The notes under the pieces are model-generated. The model was not told the origin of the DNA and did no database searches. It was given only the letters and a program-made list of their open reading frames with translations. Position numbers and translations under genes: made by a program. A stretch of DNA of 64,000 bases. It comes from Lantana camara. Taxonomy: Eukaryota; Streptophyta; Magnoliopsida; Lamiales; Verbenaceae. Shown here piece after piece: positions 22,851 to 34,590 of this stretch. Each line of letters opens with the position of its first letter. Position 1 is the stretch's first letter. The DNA lies in NCBI GenBank assembly GCA_037501455.1, contig CM074865.1, positions 51,602,501 through 51,666,500 on the forward strand. The letters are read 5' to 3'.

Positions 22851-24812
22851 ATCGTTTCGAAGAGACGAATTCAACGGTCGAAACCTTTTTCGAAAATTCT
22901 CAAAAACAGGGGATCAAAGTAGGTTTCAAAGTTCACATTCCTTTTCTAATTAGGATTATTTTAAGACCCTAAGAATATATCCTTAAGTTCTTGACACAAG
23001 CTTTGAATTGAGACTAATCGTTACTCGAATCCTTTGTTCGAAAAAGAGTATTCCTTGTTCAAGCTTTTTGCATTCTCGCCAGTCTTGTGTTTCATTCTTA
23101 GTTAAATGATTCTTCTGCATTAAATGGTATTACTCTCCTATGTGCTGCGTTACATGAATCCAATTATGCCCTCATGCTTTGATGATTATTGAATAATTAT
23201 CACGAAATCTCGCCACAAGATATGATATGCTTTGATAATGTTTCATCCAGTACATGTGATATCGTTATGTGGTATTGAATCCCTTGAGCTCGTCCCTACT
23301 TGCTGATGTGACTATATGGTTTATGGATAGAAACTTAATCATTCATCACTCACAGGTGAAGTCCGCATTCACTGTGGCTCTGGTATTATTGCATAATACC
23401 ATTTCTGTAGGTGAGGTTTAAACTATTTCAACTGGAACCATGAATATTCCTACGTATTCAAATGATTTCAAAATCAATGCCTTCGGGTGCAAAGATTCTT
23501 CTCTTTCAAGTTAAACGCTTTCCCATTTTGGGGCAAGACTTCAAGTTTAAAGTTAATGGTTTCTGATATACGTTCTGTTCACTGCTATACTGTCTTGATT
23601 AAAGTTCCAGTTCTCGAACTCTGTGTGCTTTTGAACTTTTGAATATTTTGGATAATGCAAGCCTTGAAATCATGTCTTGTTGGGCCCTGACGATTTGGTT
23701 GAGTAGTAGACCGGGAGGCGTGCGCCAATGGCTACTACGATACCGGCCATCCTTATTGATCATGATGATGGTTATAATCGAAGGTTGGTTATACCACACC
23801 ATGATCAGGAGTGGTGGATGTAATTCCTCCCATTCTTGTTTATGTCACCGCTGGGTAGCTGCCTGGGCGCGATAATTGGAGGAAGAAGGATGGTGCATGA
23901 GATCATGGGTGTCGGGATCCTAACCGGTTTCGATACCAATTCTGTTAAATGTTTTCTGGGAGTAAAGATTGGAGACTGCCTAGCTTGCGGGCAAATTCTA
24001 TTTTAAAGACCTGTTCATACTTTTGGAGAATATAGCTTATACCCTATTCCCCTTTGTCAAAGTATGAATGAACCAGAACCCCTGATGTGTGTGCTTGCTT
24101 GGAAATCTTGTTTCAAAGTAATGCTTTGAAGTACGGTTCTGAATTAAAGTTTTAAAGAAAAAGCTCTGAAATTCAGATTTAAAGTGCAATTTGAAGTAAA
24201 CCCCTTCTGAAGGTCCTAAAGCTTTCAAGTACTTATATTGTTTCAAAAGTCATGCCTCACTTAGTCCTTTTGACTAATACCTCTACCCTGTTTTCTGACC
24301 TCATGGTTTCAGGTTCAGTGGTCGCTTGTTTGCTGGTATCTTGAAGTATAGGAAATCCTTTGTTGTGCTCTTATGGTCAGGTTCTTCTGAACCATCTGGG
24401 ACACCACCCCCTGGATGTTAATGTAATTTCCAATTAGGTATTTATCGATCTAGGCTCTGGTGTCCTTTGTTACTTGTTTACACTAGTTATATTATCCCTT
24501 GACACTCTATCGAAATATCTCTTTCAGTACTCAATTCGTGTATAGTCCTTGTACTTGATTACTAGCCTCTTGTGTCTCCTGATTTATATTTTGAAAATTT
24601 TAAATTTCTCATATTTCCGCTGCAATGTTCCCTTCTAGTACTCTGATCTTGAAATGTTTTGTCTGTTTCACCGACGTGCTTCTTGGGTGCTAGGTCTCCT
24701 AGCCACTTGAGAGGTACGACGGTGCGGGGTTGTGGCATTGGGGCGCTATAATTTTATACAGGTGTTGGGTCCTACTGCAGGGGATGTGGTGTCTTTCGTT
24801 TGTGGTGCTACA

Positions 24813-25344
24813 TGTGTGACTCGGAAAGGAAACTAAAACTCGATTCCCGCCTAGCAAAACCTGTAAGAAACTGGAAAAGTGGGAAAGAAAGGTCAGTCTC
24901 TAGAAGACTGAGTGAGCAGGGGCTATACATATATATAAAACATGCACATGCAAGTCATAAATCACGAGGAAGGTTTTATGAAAGTTAGTTCCTTCAAAGA
25001 GGCATAAAACAGTTATCAATGCTCGGACTTTACAACTATATCAATTTATAAACAATTTCAATTCAGTTAGGTGATCAGTGTCTCGGCAAGTGAGTGAGCA
25101 CAATTCTCAATCCTTACTCCGACCGTGTACAATCATTAGGTGCCATTTATTAAAACGCGTACATGCAATCAATTAATCAGTCAGTCAGTCGTTCATTAGA
25201 TTTAGTACATTCAGGAGCAATACAGCCCAACCTCCTTTCTCTGTGGTGATGGTCAGGCCTGCAAACCCGAACCACCCAATCAGTACAGTGCGAGATGGGG
25301 GCTTATGACTACTACCCGCTCCTTCGATGGTATAGGAACCATCG
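24813..25344 (-). mobile_element. LTR N, second fragment
   Basis: Continues LTR N on the minus strand after element A. The inverted form of the CAGTCT(T/C)TAGAGACTGA segment common to these LTRs is present near 24898-24915. It ends at LTR E (25345), leaving CATCG as the left flank of E. No coding sequence is seen. Confidence 0.6.
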
Positions 25345-27293
25345 TGTAACATCTCGCTCGTCTGCCGTACAGGTATGCCGTTACTGGAGAGTTACGTGCG
25401 CATTTAAATTATTTATTTATGCGATTTATGTGCTTATTTCATTATTTATATGATATTCTTGAATTATGTGTTTTATTATTTGAAGTTTTATTTGAACCTT
25501 TTATGTTATATTTGAACGTTTATGCCATATTTGCCTAGTTTTTAATTCGTTGGAAGCCATTCTCGATTCTAACTTTTGTGATTAAGTGATATGCATGAAT
25601 TATATATGTTTTGAACTTTTGTGTATGTTTGTTTTATGTTTTAAGTTCGTTTGTTACGGTATTTGGACCGTTTTATTTGTTAGGGACTTAAGGGCCTAAC
25701 TAGTTTTAGCGCGCCTTGGGTTCCGAAAGGTGTAATTCGAGCTCAGGAATTCGGAATTAAATTACAAAAGATGCGTCGCACTCGTAATGAAGAAAGAAAA
25801 CCAGGGAACCAAACTTTGTAATTTTCTAAGTTCATCTGGACCTCCGAAATTCCACCGAGACGAGCACCTGGCACGAAAGTGACACCCTTTGACTAATCTT
25901 GAGTTAGTGGGACCATCCTAACCCCAATTAAGCCTAAACCTTGACTTTTATTAACTAGATTCAACCCTCTCTCTCTCCCATATCAGCCCCATTTCGAGTT
26001 CCTCCCCCCAAGAAAGAAGAAAGGATCAACTATAAGTGAAAAAGAAAGAAGTGAAGAGAAAGTTATATTCAAACCTTGATCGTTTGAGCTCAATCCACTT
26101 CCATACTTCATCATCCTTTGAAGGTAAGTGTATTTTTGTATTTATAACTCTTCTATGCTACTTTTAATCCATGAAATTCGTGATTTACATCAGATTTAAT
26201 ATGAGCTTGCAGATATGCATGAATAGTAAGGGTTAGAGATAAATTCTTGCGTCCCTGCCTTAGCTTGAGTTGTGGCTAATTTGATGCATGTTTGCTAATT
26301 ATTTGAACTTCTTTGCCTCAATTCTTGACTCATACTTCATGATAAATATGTAATGAATAATTCACCATTAAAGATCTTGAAGAACCCTTGAGTTTTAACC
26401 ATTAATTCTGGAAATTTAATCTGCTCCTCCAAACGTAGTTGCTGTCATGTTTTAGTGATTGAATGGATGGATTGTTGTCCTCAATTTCATGTATTATCGC
26501 ATGGTTATAAAGTATATATCTTTCTCTATGTGATTACCCTGTTTTGCCTTGGTTTTATGTGCCTTTTTCAGGTGCAAACGAAGAAGAAAGCTACTGCCTG
26601 CACAACCGAATGGTCGTTCGCGCACATGAAGGAATTTGGCTGAACGACCATTCAGCCCTTTGCTCCAGGTTCTGTTTTGCTGAACGATCGTTCAGCACTT
26701 GCGAAGGAAGGTATTGAATGGCTGTTCAGTCCCTGATCAACCCCGGAGGAGTTTCTGTGCACTTGAACGCCGTTCGGGGCTTGTTTGCACGTCCGTTCAT
26801 CTTTGATGAGCTGCTGTTGTGATTTTCTTGTCTTCCTTATGTTTTAATTGATCAGTTAACTTTATGAATGCTTTACCTGTGTTCTTAACATGTTTTTGTG
26901 TGTGTTATACCCTACGTTGCGGATTTATAACGTGATTTAGGTGCTTATATGACGAGATATGCTCTAAATGCCCCCTTACGTGCATGCATATATTTATGTC
27001 TTATTTCCTTGTTCCGTTTGATATCTCTTCACTTCCTTTACACTAAGTATACATTGCTAACATGACTTACGAGGTGTTATGCACGTGGTACGAGTTTTAT
27101 GGATTTATTTGCCCTGTATGGCTTGATATGACATGAATGCTACCTTGTTGCATTTCATATGCATCATTTGCATTCATATACATTTTCCGAGTGTCTAACT
27201 GGTTCATATTGAATCTAAGTATGTCTTTCGTCCTTTGCTTTATTTTTAGGAATGCCCAGTGGGTAGCAAGGAGGTTCCGTAGGCGTTCGTTTG
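25345..27293 (+). mobile_element. LTR E, 5' part
   Basis: Starts TGTAACATCTCGC. It carries a splice-donor-like GAAG/GTAAGT at 26124 and an acceptor-like TTTTTAG at 27249. Exon-like sequence then reads GAGGTTCCGTAGGCG, as in LTR M (GAGGTCCCGTAGGCG, about 39540), before F breaks in at 27294. The last five bases, GTTTG, recur at 60629-60633, followed by sequence ending in AATAG/GTGAGG, which would complete this exon-like segment at a typical length. E therefore probably resumes at 60629. Confidence 0.75.
26607..26775 (+). repeat. Palindrome array in LTR E
   Basis: At least five units of about 14 bases: CGAATGGTCGTTCG (26607-26620), TGAACGACCATTCA (26641-26654), the perfect palindrome TGAACGATCGTTCA (26681-26694), TGAATGGCTGTTCA (26715-26728) and TGAACGCCGTTCG (26764-26776). 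The outer TGAA/TTCA arms are kept while the middle varies. Units 1 and 2 have mutually reverse-complementary middles. Confidence 0.85.
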
Positions 27294-28027
27294 TGTGACA
27301 CCCCGATTTCTTGGTCGTACAGGTACGCACGCCACGCGTGTGAGTTTTTAGATTTAGGATTTATTTGATTCCTTTTTCTACCTAATTGCGTTATTTTAAT
27401 TCTCTTGACTTGAATACCTGCAATTATATGATAAAAATTTTCGAATCTTTGTGAAATTTAATACGTGAGTTATATATTTATCTCCCCGAGCATGATTAAG
27501 TGTTTAAATTAATTTCAATTGTTAGAATTCTATGCCTAATTGTCCTTAATTGAAGCTTTATATAACTTATGAACTTAATTGATAAATTTCTTGAGGACTT
27601 AATTGCCACATTCATATCTTTGTTACCTAATTGCATTCATTTAAATCTTCCAAGGACCAAGTAGCAATTTTTCCCCTTTTCTCCTCTTCTTGATCGATAT
27701 AAACCACACATACACATATACATACACTCATTTCTTCATCCTTCAACCGAGAAAGAGCTCCTCCATTTCTCCCTCTCTTCATCCGATCCACCAAGGAAGC
27801 AAGGAGACCAAGATTTTCTTCTCTTTTCAACAAGAATTTAAGCCATACACTTTCATCACTTCATCTCCTCCATCTCTTCATTCATTCTAGGTAAGTGCAT
27901 ACATTTTAATTGATGAATTCTTGAGCTAAGTTAGGGTTTTAAGATTCTTTGCATTTCATGACCCCATATGAAACTTACGTGATTAATTGTTTATAAGTGT
28001 TCTAGTAAGATGCAAAACTCTCAAGTT
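27294..28027 (+). mobile_element. LTR F, part 1
   Basis: Starts TGTGACACCCCGA directly after the flank GTTTG (27289-27293). It has the donor-like CTAG/GTAAGT at 27891. It is broken near 28027 by the inverted G leader. The continuation is taken to be 36235-37058 and 53917-55408, ending in a PBS, so F is the 5' LTR of a gypsy element. The link between part 1 and part 2 rests on order and exon-like signals, not on a target duplication. Confidence 0.7.
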
Positions 28028-28116
28028 AACAATTAATCCTATGCCGCACGACCTAGACTCACGGGGCACAACACTAGAACCTCGGTTTTGCAACCGGGCT
28101 CTAATACCACTAAAGA
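28028..28116 (-). mobile_element. Inverted PBS and leader stub of the G element
   Basis: The inverted PBS GGCTCTAATACCA (28097-28109) has one difference from the initiator-Met consensus. The leader beyond it on the minus strand (GTCGTGCGGCATAGG) matches the gypsy leader form at 55475-55495. It shows that LTR G is a 5' LTR on the minus strand whose interior was deleted. Confidence 0.78.
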
Positions 28117-29308
28117 TGTAGCACCCTTCACGTATGGATGCCACACCCCCGCACTATAGCTCAGTCCACATACGAAATGAGTAATCCATACATGAACCAA
28201 ACTATAGCGAACGGGTGACAATGAAAAGAACCAAGCTAGATAGGCGGGACTAACCTCAACCGAAATATCACAATGCAATAAAACGAGCGGAAGCATAATA
28301 ATTTCCCATATCACTTATCAAGTATGTAAGACATACTATCCTCTAATTCCATATATCAATACATTATCATCTCCACAATTACAAAAAATGTTATAATATA
28401 CATAAGTGTCAATATTACGAAAATAAGATGAAGGTGAAGTGCACTAGACTCAACCTAAAGACTCCACACGACTCTAACTCCGGTTTAGCACGCACCTGCA
28501 AAACACTGAAAGTTGGAGGCGTCAATCCATGGAAGAGTGAGTGAGGGGTTTAAATAAATATTAGCGCACGTATCATGCAAGTTATAATCTCGGGTAACTT
28601 TTTATAAGAGAAAGCAATATAAGTTTAATAATAAAACAGAACTCCTCGCCCGAGACTACAACAATCCAATTTTAACAATACAATCAATTTCAAATCAATT
28701 CAATCCGTGGCATGGCGAGTGAGGGTAATCTCTAACCTTTACACCGATAGTGAACAATACAATCTTTAGGTTTATTTCAACAATTATCATGCAAATCATT
28801 ACAGTGTACACTTAGTAGTTTCACGAACTCCTTCTTCCTCTGGTGATGGTGGGATTGTAAGGCCCCACCACCCAATCACGATGTATGTCAGGTTCATGAC
28901 TCCCATGTACGGGATTCCTTCCTCCACCAAGCCTCCTGGTGGATTCAGGGTTCATCCCCACAATGTGAGGGGAGTGCAGAGTTACCCGTCAGCTCATGTT
29001 TTCCGGGTTGGCTCATACACTAACCTTCAGGCCCATAGTGCACGATTCACGATTACTCGCCAAACACGATCAATTCACGATATCACAATCATATCGATAT
29101 GTCACGATAATCATTTGCAATCACTTGAGGTTTTTCGAAAGATTATAGATACATATATACATTTTGGCTAAAATATCACATGGAGTTGTAAGGGTTCTAT
29201 ATATCTAGGAGTTAAACCTCACCTGCGACCCAAAATAAGGATATAACTACGGTGCGTGCTCCTCGTCAACGGGAAGGAAATCTGTGCAACAAGGACAAGG
29301 TTCATGAG

Positions 29309-32300
29309 TGTAACGCCCCGGTTTCTCATTTATACTAATATGTTGTATTTGTTCATAAATTGCGCAATTAAATTATTTAATTATGTGATTAATTGTTTAT
29401 AAGTGTTTTAAATGTTAAATTTTAATATAAATTGTCATTAGTTTGTTTTATTTCATTTTATTATTCTATTTTATTATGTTAATTATCATAATTTAATGTT
29501 ATTAATACTAAATATAGTTGATTTAATGGAATATATGTATTCATGCATTTTAATTTTTAAGCCATATCTAAATCGTGCATTTGATTTTATCTCAAATAAA
29601 TGTGTACATTTTTATTTATATAATATCTAACCGTGGCCTTTATTATTTAATTAATATGACTTTGAATTTATGTTAATTTTTGGCACTTTGTTTTAAATGA
29701 TATTAAAATCGTGCATGGGGTCATTATTTAAATGTGAATTTTATTTTGTTTTACTTTATGAAAATGCTATGAATTTATTTATACCTTGTTTATGAGTGTT
29801 ATAAACGTGCTTCGTTCTTATATGATTTAATATGTCGGAGTTATACGTGTTTTGTATATGATATATGTTTGTTACATGTTTTCGGGTTTATTTGCATGAG
29901 TTACGAATTTATTTTGATTTTAGAATCCAAGTCGGGGGCAACGAGCAATTAGCGCACCCTTGGTTCTGTATTTGATATCTTGAGCTCGGGAACTCGGATT
30001 CGAGTTTCGTCAACTTCGCTGAACTCGTAACCCTTATATTTAGTGAACTTAGCCTTATATTTTTTCAAAATCATTTGAACCTCCGAAATTCAATCGGAAA
30101 ACGAAACTGTACCAAAACTACCATATTTCATGAAAATGGCCATATCTTATACAAACCTTGACCAAATTAACTATGGTTGGATGGTTTAGAACCATAACTC
30201 AACCCTCTAATCAGGATTAAACACCCCAAACCAAGATAACCTTCATCAAATAAAGAAAACTCAGCAAAAACATTCTGCTCTCCAATTTTCTCGTAACCCT
30301 TGTCACCCTTGGAGATTCAAAGCTCAAATCTCTTCCAAACTTCATCCAATCCACAAGGTAAGCTTAGGGTTATAATATACATTCATTAAGAGTCTTTTTA
30401 ATCCATTCATCCCTAATTTTGATCATGGTTTCATGAGTTTATGGCTGAATTTGAGAAGAGTTAGGTTTTGAGCATTAATGTTGATCTCCTTCGTTTCTTA
30501 ATGGATTGGTTTGATTCCAAGCATGAAAATGATTGTTTTAACTTCCTCTTTGCATTTATGATCATTGATTACATGGTAGTTGAAGTATTCATGAATTATC
30601 GTTATTGGCACTTTGAGGAAATTCATGAAATGATCACTTATATCTTCTTTTCACGTTTGAGCTTCCTTGTGGCTGACTTGTATGTTAATTTGGAGTTGTT
30701 TTGCTACATAATTGATGGCCTAACTTACCTGAACATGTTGGGGATGTATGAGATCAGTTGTTACCTTGGTTTTACATGATTTTGTCCTGTTTTTCGGACC
30801 GTGTTGCTGCTGTCAAACTGCTGCGTTTCCTTGCTTGTTGCTGTCAGTTTTTAGTCTTTTAATTAGGTTGTTCGTGATATAATTCTGCTGCATATCCTGC
30901 CCTTGGTTGCTGCCTTTTTGCTGCTGTTAATTCATCCCTTGCACAGGGGAGTTTTGCTTCGTTTTGTTAAACTGCTGCACGTCTGTTTGGGATCTCCCCG
31001 GGCGGGGAGATTTTTAGCTGTAAAAGAGCCCGACCGGGTAGTCATGATACAGAAACCTCCTGCATGAGACTCCCCGGGCGGGTAATTTTGTGAGTAAAAT
31101 CTCCCCGGGCGGGGAGATTGGATCTGGAACCGTTGTGCTGCTGCTTCATTCTTTTTCTTTCTTTTTCTTTGCATATCTTGCCTCTAATGCATGAACTGTG
31201 TGCATGTGATTTGGGTGTAGGCATGCATCTGTTTGTAATAAAGTGCTTGCATGCATGATATTTGGTGTGTGTGTTTGTTTACATATAAATATATATATAT
31301 CTAACTATGTATGCATGCAGTTTGTGTTTTATTGAATTGCATGCATTTTAATAAGTTAAATTGCATGCATGTTAAATAATTAGGGTTGCATGTATGGGCT
31401 AATTAATTTGCATGCATGGGTATTTTGTGATGTGCATACATATATATTTTATATATATATATGTTTATTAAATATTAAATATTATTTGATTTAATTGAAT
31501 TGTAGAATTAAATTGTTACCTATTTCTTGTTTTATTCAATTTTCGATCTTAAATTGAATGTATTTAATTGTCTATTTTCTATTTGTCAATGCGATTTAAT
31601 ACTTGCTTTGATCATATTTGAAATTCTTGGATTGAATTGATATGAAATGTGAATTTATGAATTTGAATGAATGAATGAATGAATGGCTTGTTCATCTGCC
31701 TTAAATTTCTTAATAGTGCACATGAACATTTTCATGACATAATATCATTTCTTATGCACTCAAATCATGATGATACATTGCCGTGCGTCGTATATGGTTC
31801 ATTTGGAGTCTTGAGTCTCACGAACACGTTCCGTTGTCTTTTGTCCAGTTTATCTCTAGGGTGGAGAAATCTTGATCAACTAGGCACTCAGTAACTCGTA
31901 CCCTTGTACCGCCATGTTCCAGGTGAGGATGTTTTCGTTCTAGTTACGTACTAAACCCTACAACCTTATGTGACAAGTTTGGCCAAAACTTTATGTATAT
32001 ATATATATGTTACTTTTAAAGTAGAGTCATCGAGTAAATGTTGATCGAGTAAACCTTTTTCAAATGAATTATGGATTATGTTATGTTTCTTATGAATTGA
32101 AATGTTTTGGAGAGATTATGCATGTATGTTATGTTCACGGGCCCAGGAATTTAGTACATGTGGCTATCCGGGGAGGCAAGGGCCGACGGTGATCCCATGT
32201 GCTGATTCCATTTATGTTTAACGGCAAAACGGACCTCGTTAAGGAGTTTTTGACGAGGAAACGCTAACCGGTCTTTGAGGACTCATGAACCTCAATTGCC

Positions 32301-33248
32301 ATATTGATATGTTTAGGTGGTCGGGCCTTGCAAACCCGTCCACCACTTGGAGGAAGAAGGTTGGAACTTATTTTATGATTATGATTATGTTTATGATTGA
32401 TATGCACCGTGCGGGAAGGCCGGGACACGGATTGCCCAAACGAATATGTCTTATGATATGATATATGATCTGTGTGTATTATGATATATTGCATGATCAC
32501 CTATTTAATGTATTAATGATATTTGTCGTACACCGTCTGAGTTTGGTTGGAGATAATGCACGCTCACTCGCCGAGCCTTTATGTTTATATATGAATTATA
32601 AACTTAATAAATTTAATATGACTAGTCGTAAAGTTCGAGCATTGCTTAGTCATTTTCTTGCCCTTTTTGGGAACTAATTTTCAATAAAACATTGCTCGGG
32701 ATTTATGACTTGCATGTGCATGTTTTATATATACGTATATCGCTCCTGCTCACTCAGTCTTCTAGAGACTGACCCTCTCCCTCCCCAACCTTTTAGTGCG
32801 CAGGTTTGGCTTTGGAGTTTCGAGCTATGCGGGGTTGTGTAAGTCTTTGAGTCGGTCAAGTTATGTTAGAAGAGTCTCTGCACTCGTATCTGTATTTAAT
32901 TTGTGTATGATTCGACTATGTAAGAATTATGTACTTGTTCATTGAATTGCCTTGTTAGGGCTTTGTTATGAGCTAAAAGAGGCCTGAAGAGCCCAAGTCT
33001 GCTTGTGGTTCATGTGTTTAATTTCTGTAGGCCTGTGGCCAAAGCATGTGTTTGGATTTTAGTTTCCCGATGCATTATGTTTGGTTGAATGGTTATAATT
33101 GTAGGGTCTAAGTTCCGCCTAGCCTAGGAGGGTTATTTTGTTTGTCTCCCGTTCGCTATGGTTTGATATGGGTGCGGACTTCCTATTTCGTTACTCGTGT
33201 TGAGCCATAGTGCTGGGGGATGTGGTGCCTCACGTGCGGGGTGCTACA
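29309..33248 (+). mobile_element. Solo LTR H
   Basis: 3940 bp, from TGTAACGCCCCGG to GGGGTGCTACA, flanked by ATGAG (29304-29308) and GTGAG (33249-33253), a 4/5 match. It shows the full set of splice-like signals: CAAG/GTAAGC at 30358, TCCAG at 31848, CCAG/GTGAGG at 31923 and GCGCAG at 32813. The exon-like segment between acceptor 1 and donor 2 is 74 bases. No PBS follows, so it is a solo LTR. Confidence 0.85.
30992..31118 (+). repeat. Palindrome array in LTR H
   Basis: Two identical 20-mers, ATCTCCCCGGGCGGGGAGAT, at 30992-31011 and 31099-31118, each with perfect 8-base arms. Between them are two shorter relatives, CCCGACCGGG (31029-31038) and CTCCCCGGGCGGG (about 31070-31082). It is strikingly GC-rich in an AT-rich LTR. 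Confidence 0.9.
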
Positions 33249-33573
33249 GTGAGACTCGACTCGTATGGACCACTTAAGACGAACGACATGTTCAAATAAT
33301 GTCAATCATGCAATTACAATCAATAATTGCCATTAACATATTCACTTTGTCAAATAACATAGCAATGATCAAGTATTCAAGGTATAAATCAAAGTATGAA
33401 AATATTACAGAAACCTCCCCTATGGAATTTAAACAAAGAATCTCATAATACAATTGATACACATAATATCATGGATTATATGACATATCAATGAAGTGTG
33501 TATGCCAGAAACACGCCAAGAAAGCCATGCAAAATAAGTGTCAAATTCACATTTTCATGCAGAATGTGCAGGG

Positions 33574-33696
33574 GGTCGCGGGCGCGACCTAATATTTTCC
33601 GAATTTTTCATGCAATTTTCCAAAAATCGAAAGTTAGCCAAAATGGGGTCGCGGGCGCGATCGGTTTTATGTATATTTTTGGTCGCGGCCGCGACC
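33574..33696 (-). repeat. Palindrome array in LTR G
   Basis: Three 16-mers: GGTCGCGGGCGCGACC (33574-33589), GGTCGCGGGCGCGATC (33647-33662) and the perfect palindrome GGTCGCGGCCGCGACC (33681-33696). Spacing is irregular (73 and 34 bases) and the intervening sequence is unrelated. The motif is shared with arrays in LTRs M and L. Confidence 0.9.
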
Positions 33697-34590
33697 TGCT
33701 ACGCAGCAGCAGAAAACAAGGGAGAAACAGGGGATTTCGAACCAAAACATCACAAAATCACCCACCAAAGCAAATTCACTCCATAACAATTAATCCAACA
33801 TATCTCAAACACATTATACTTCACTTATATATCAAACTAACCATGAAACATGCATCAACTCATCAAGATTTCATCTCCAAACCCTCATATATATTCATGC
33901 TTCCAACTTCCATAAAACTCAATATTTTCATGCAAGCTTCACTCCTTGTTAATCCTAAACATGTTTCTTGTTCTAAACATGCAAGAATTCATCAATTAAT
34001 CCATTAACCCTACTCAATCATAATTTCAAGAAATCATACAGTTCTCAAGTTATACCTTGAAATGAAGGAAATATGAGATGAAATGGTAGTATGATGATGA
34101 TGATGATCCTAGCCCCAAAATTCCTCAAAGTCTAGCTTGAATTATGATGAAATCCTCCTTCTCTTCCTTGGTGTAAATATTGGTATTGAGTGTTTGCAAG
34201 TGTGTGTGATGTTATCCCTTGGATGAAATGGAATGTAATGGAAGAAATGAGATGATACAAGATGTACACCAAAGTCTTGCATGAATATGGGTGATTCCTT
34301 ACATATGACACATACGTCCCTAAGCTATTTAAATTCATGCAAACAAGTTCCATTCCTATAATTTTACTCACTTTGGTCCAAAAAATGTTTATGCGATTTG
34401 GTCCTTGAATTTAAATGAATGATCATATGAAGATAATTTGGCAATTAACGCACGTTCGACAGTTATTTCACGTATTTTCTCACATCAACCATAATTTCAT
34501 ATAAGTTCATAGAAATGTAACATATTTAACAGTAAGAATTTATAAAATATCACATAATGCGTAATGGAAAAAAAAAACCGGGGCGTTACA

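Larger units (their letters stand above)
21185..24751 (+). mobile_element. Solo gypsy-type LTR D
   Basis: 3567 bp starting TGACAACCC and ending GGGGCGCTATAA. Flanks TTCTA (21180-21184) and TTTTA (24752-24756) are probably a decayed target duplication; removing D restores continuity with the 5' LTR of A near 13540. Splice-like signals: GTAG/GTATGT near 22023 and GTAG/GTGAGG near 23410. It contains a T run (22029-22050), a GTATAC-rich tract and a TTGACC cluster. Pieces of the same family lie at 56205-56547, 60675-61175 and 61644-62693. The exact 3' boundary could be off by a base or two. Confidence 0.8.
9599..24812 (+). mobile_element. Element A: non-coding large-LTR gypsy derivative (LARD-like)
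   Basis: A complete element with LTRs at 9599-13594 and 17464-24812, flanked by CGTGT (9594-9598) and TGTGT (24813-24817), a 4/5 match and probably a decayed target duplication. After removing the solo copia LTR, the interior is about 1.95 kb and holds a PBS, a leader, a hairpin array and a polypurine tract. There is no gag, protease, RT or integrase motif in any frame. Long LTRs with a short non-coding interior fit the class called LARD; its PBS and leader resemble the gypsy element at 1609-6998, which may represent an autonomous relative. Later insertions are a copia solo LTR, a SINE and solo LTR D. Confidence 0.85.
17464..24812 (+). mobile_element. Element A 3' LTR, interrupted
   Basis: This parallels the 5' LTR from TGTAACATCC to the end GTGCTACA at 24812. 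LTR D splits it at 21185-24751 and a SINE sits at 19325-19429. Without D and its target copy it is about 3.78 kb. The region equivalent to 10180-10440 of the 5' LTR is shortened around 17960. The donor-like GGTGAGT corresponding to 11199 is at about 18715. Many scattered base differences from the 5' LTR suggest an old insertion. Confidence 0.85.
28117..34590 (-). mobile_element. LTR G, minus strand, split by LTR H
   Basis: Bounded by TGTAGCACCC (inverted LTR end) at 28117 and GGGGCGTTACA (inverted LTR start) at 34590. H sits at 29309-33248; without H and its target copy, G is about 2.53 kb, shorter than H. Joining the flanks restores GTCTCAC/GAAC-type sequence also seen in H near 31815. Its palindrome array is at 33574-33696 and a donor-like CAAG/GTATAA (minus strand) near 34055. 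No coding sequence; the longest open frame, 33498-34007, runs through the array and has no known motif. Confidence 0.82.

Noticed and set aside
33498..34007. 169-codon open frame on the plus strand
   Set aside because: It runs across the palindrome array and poly-purine parts of LTR G, has no domain-like composition, and lies antisense within an LTR.
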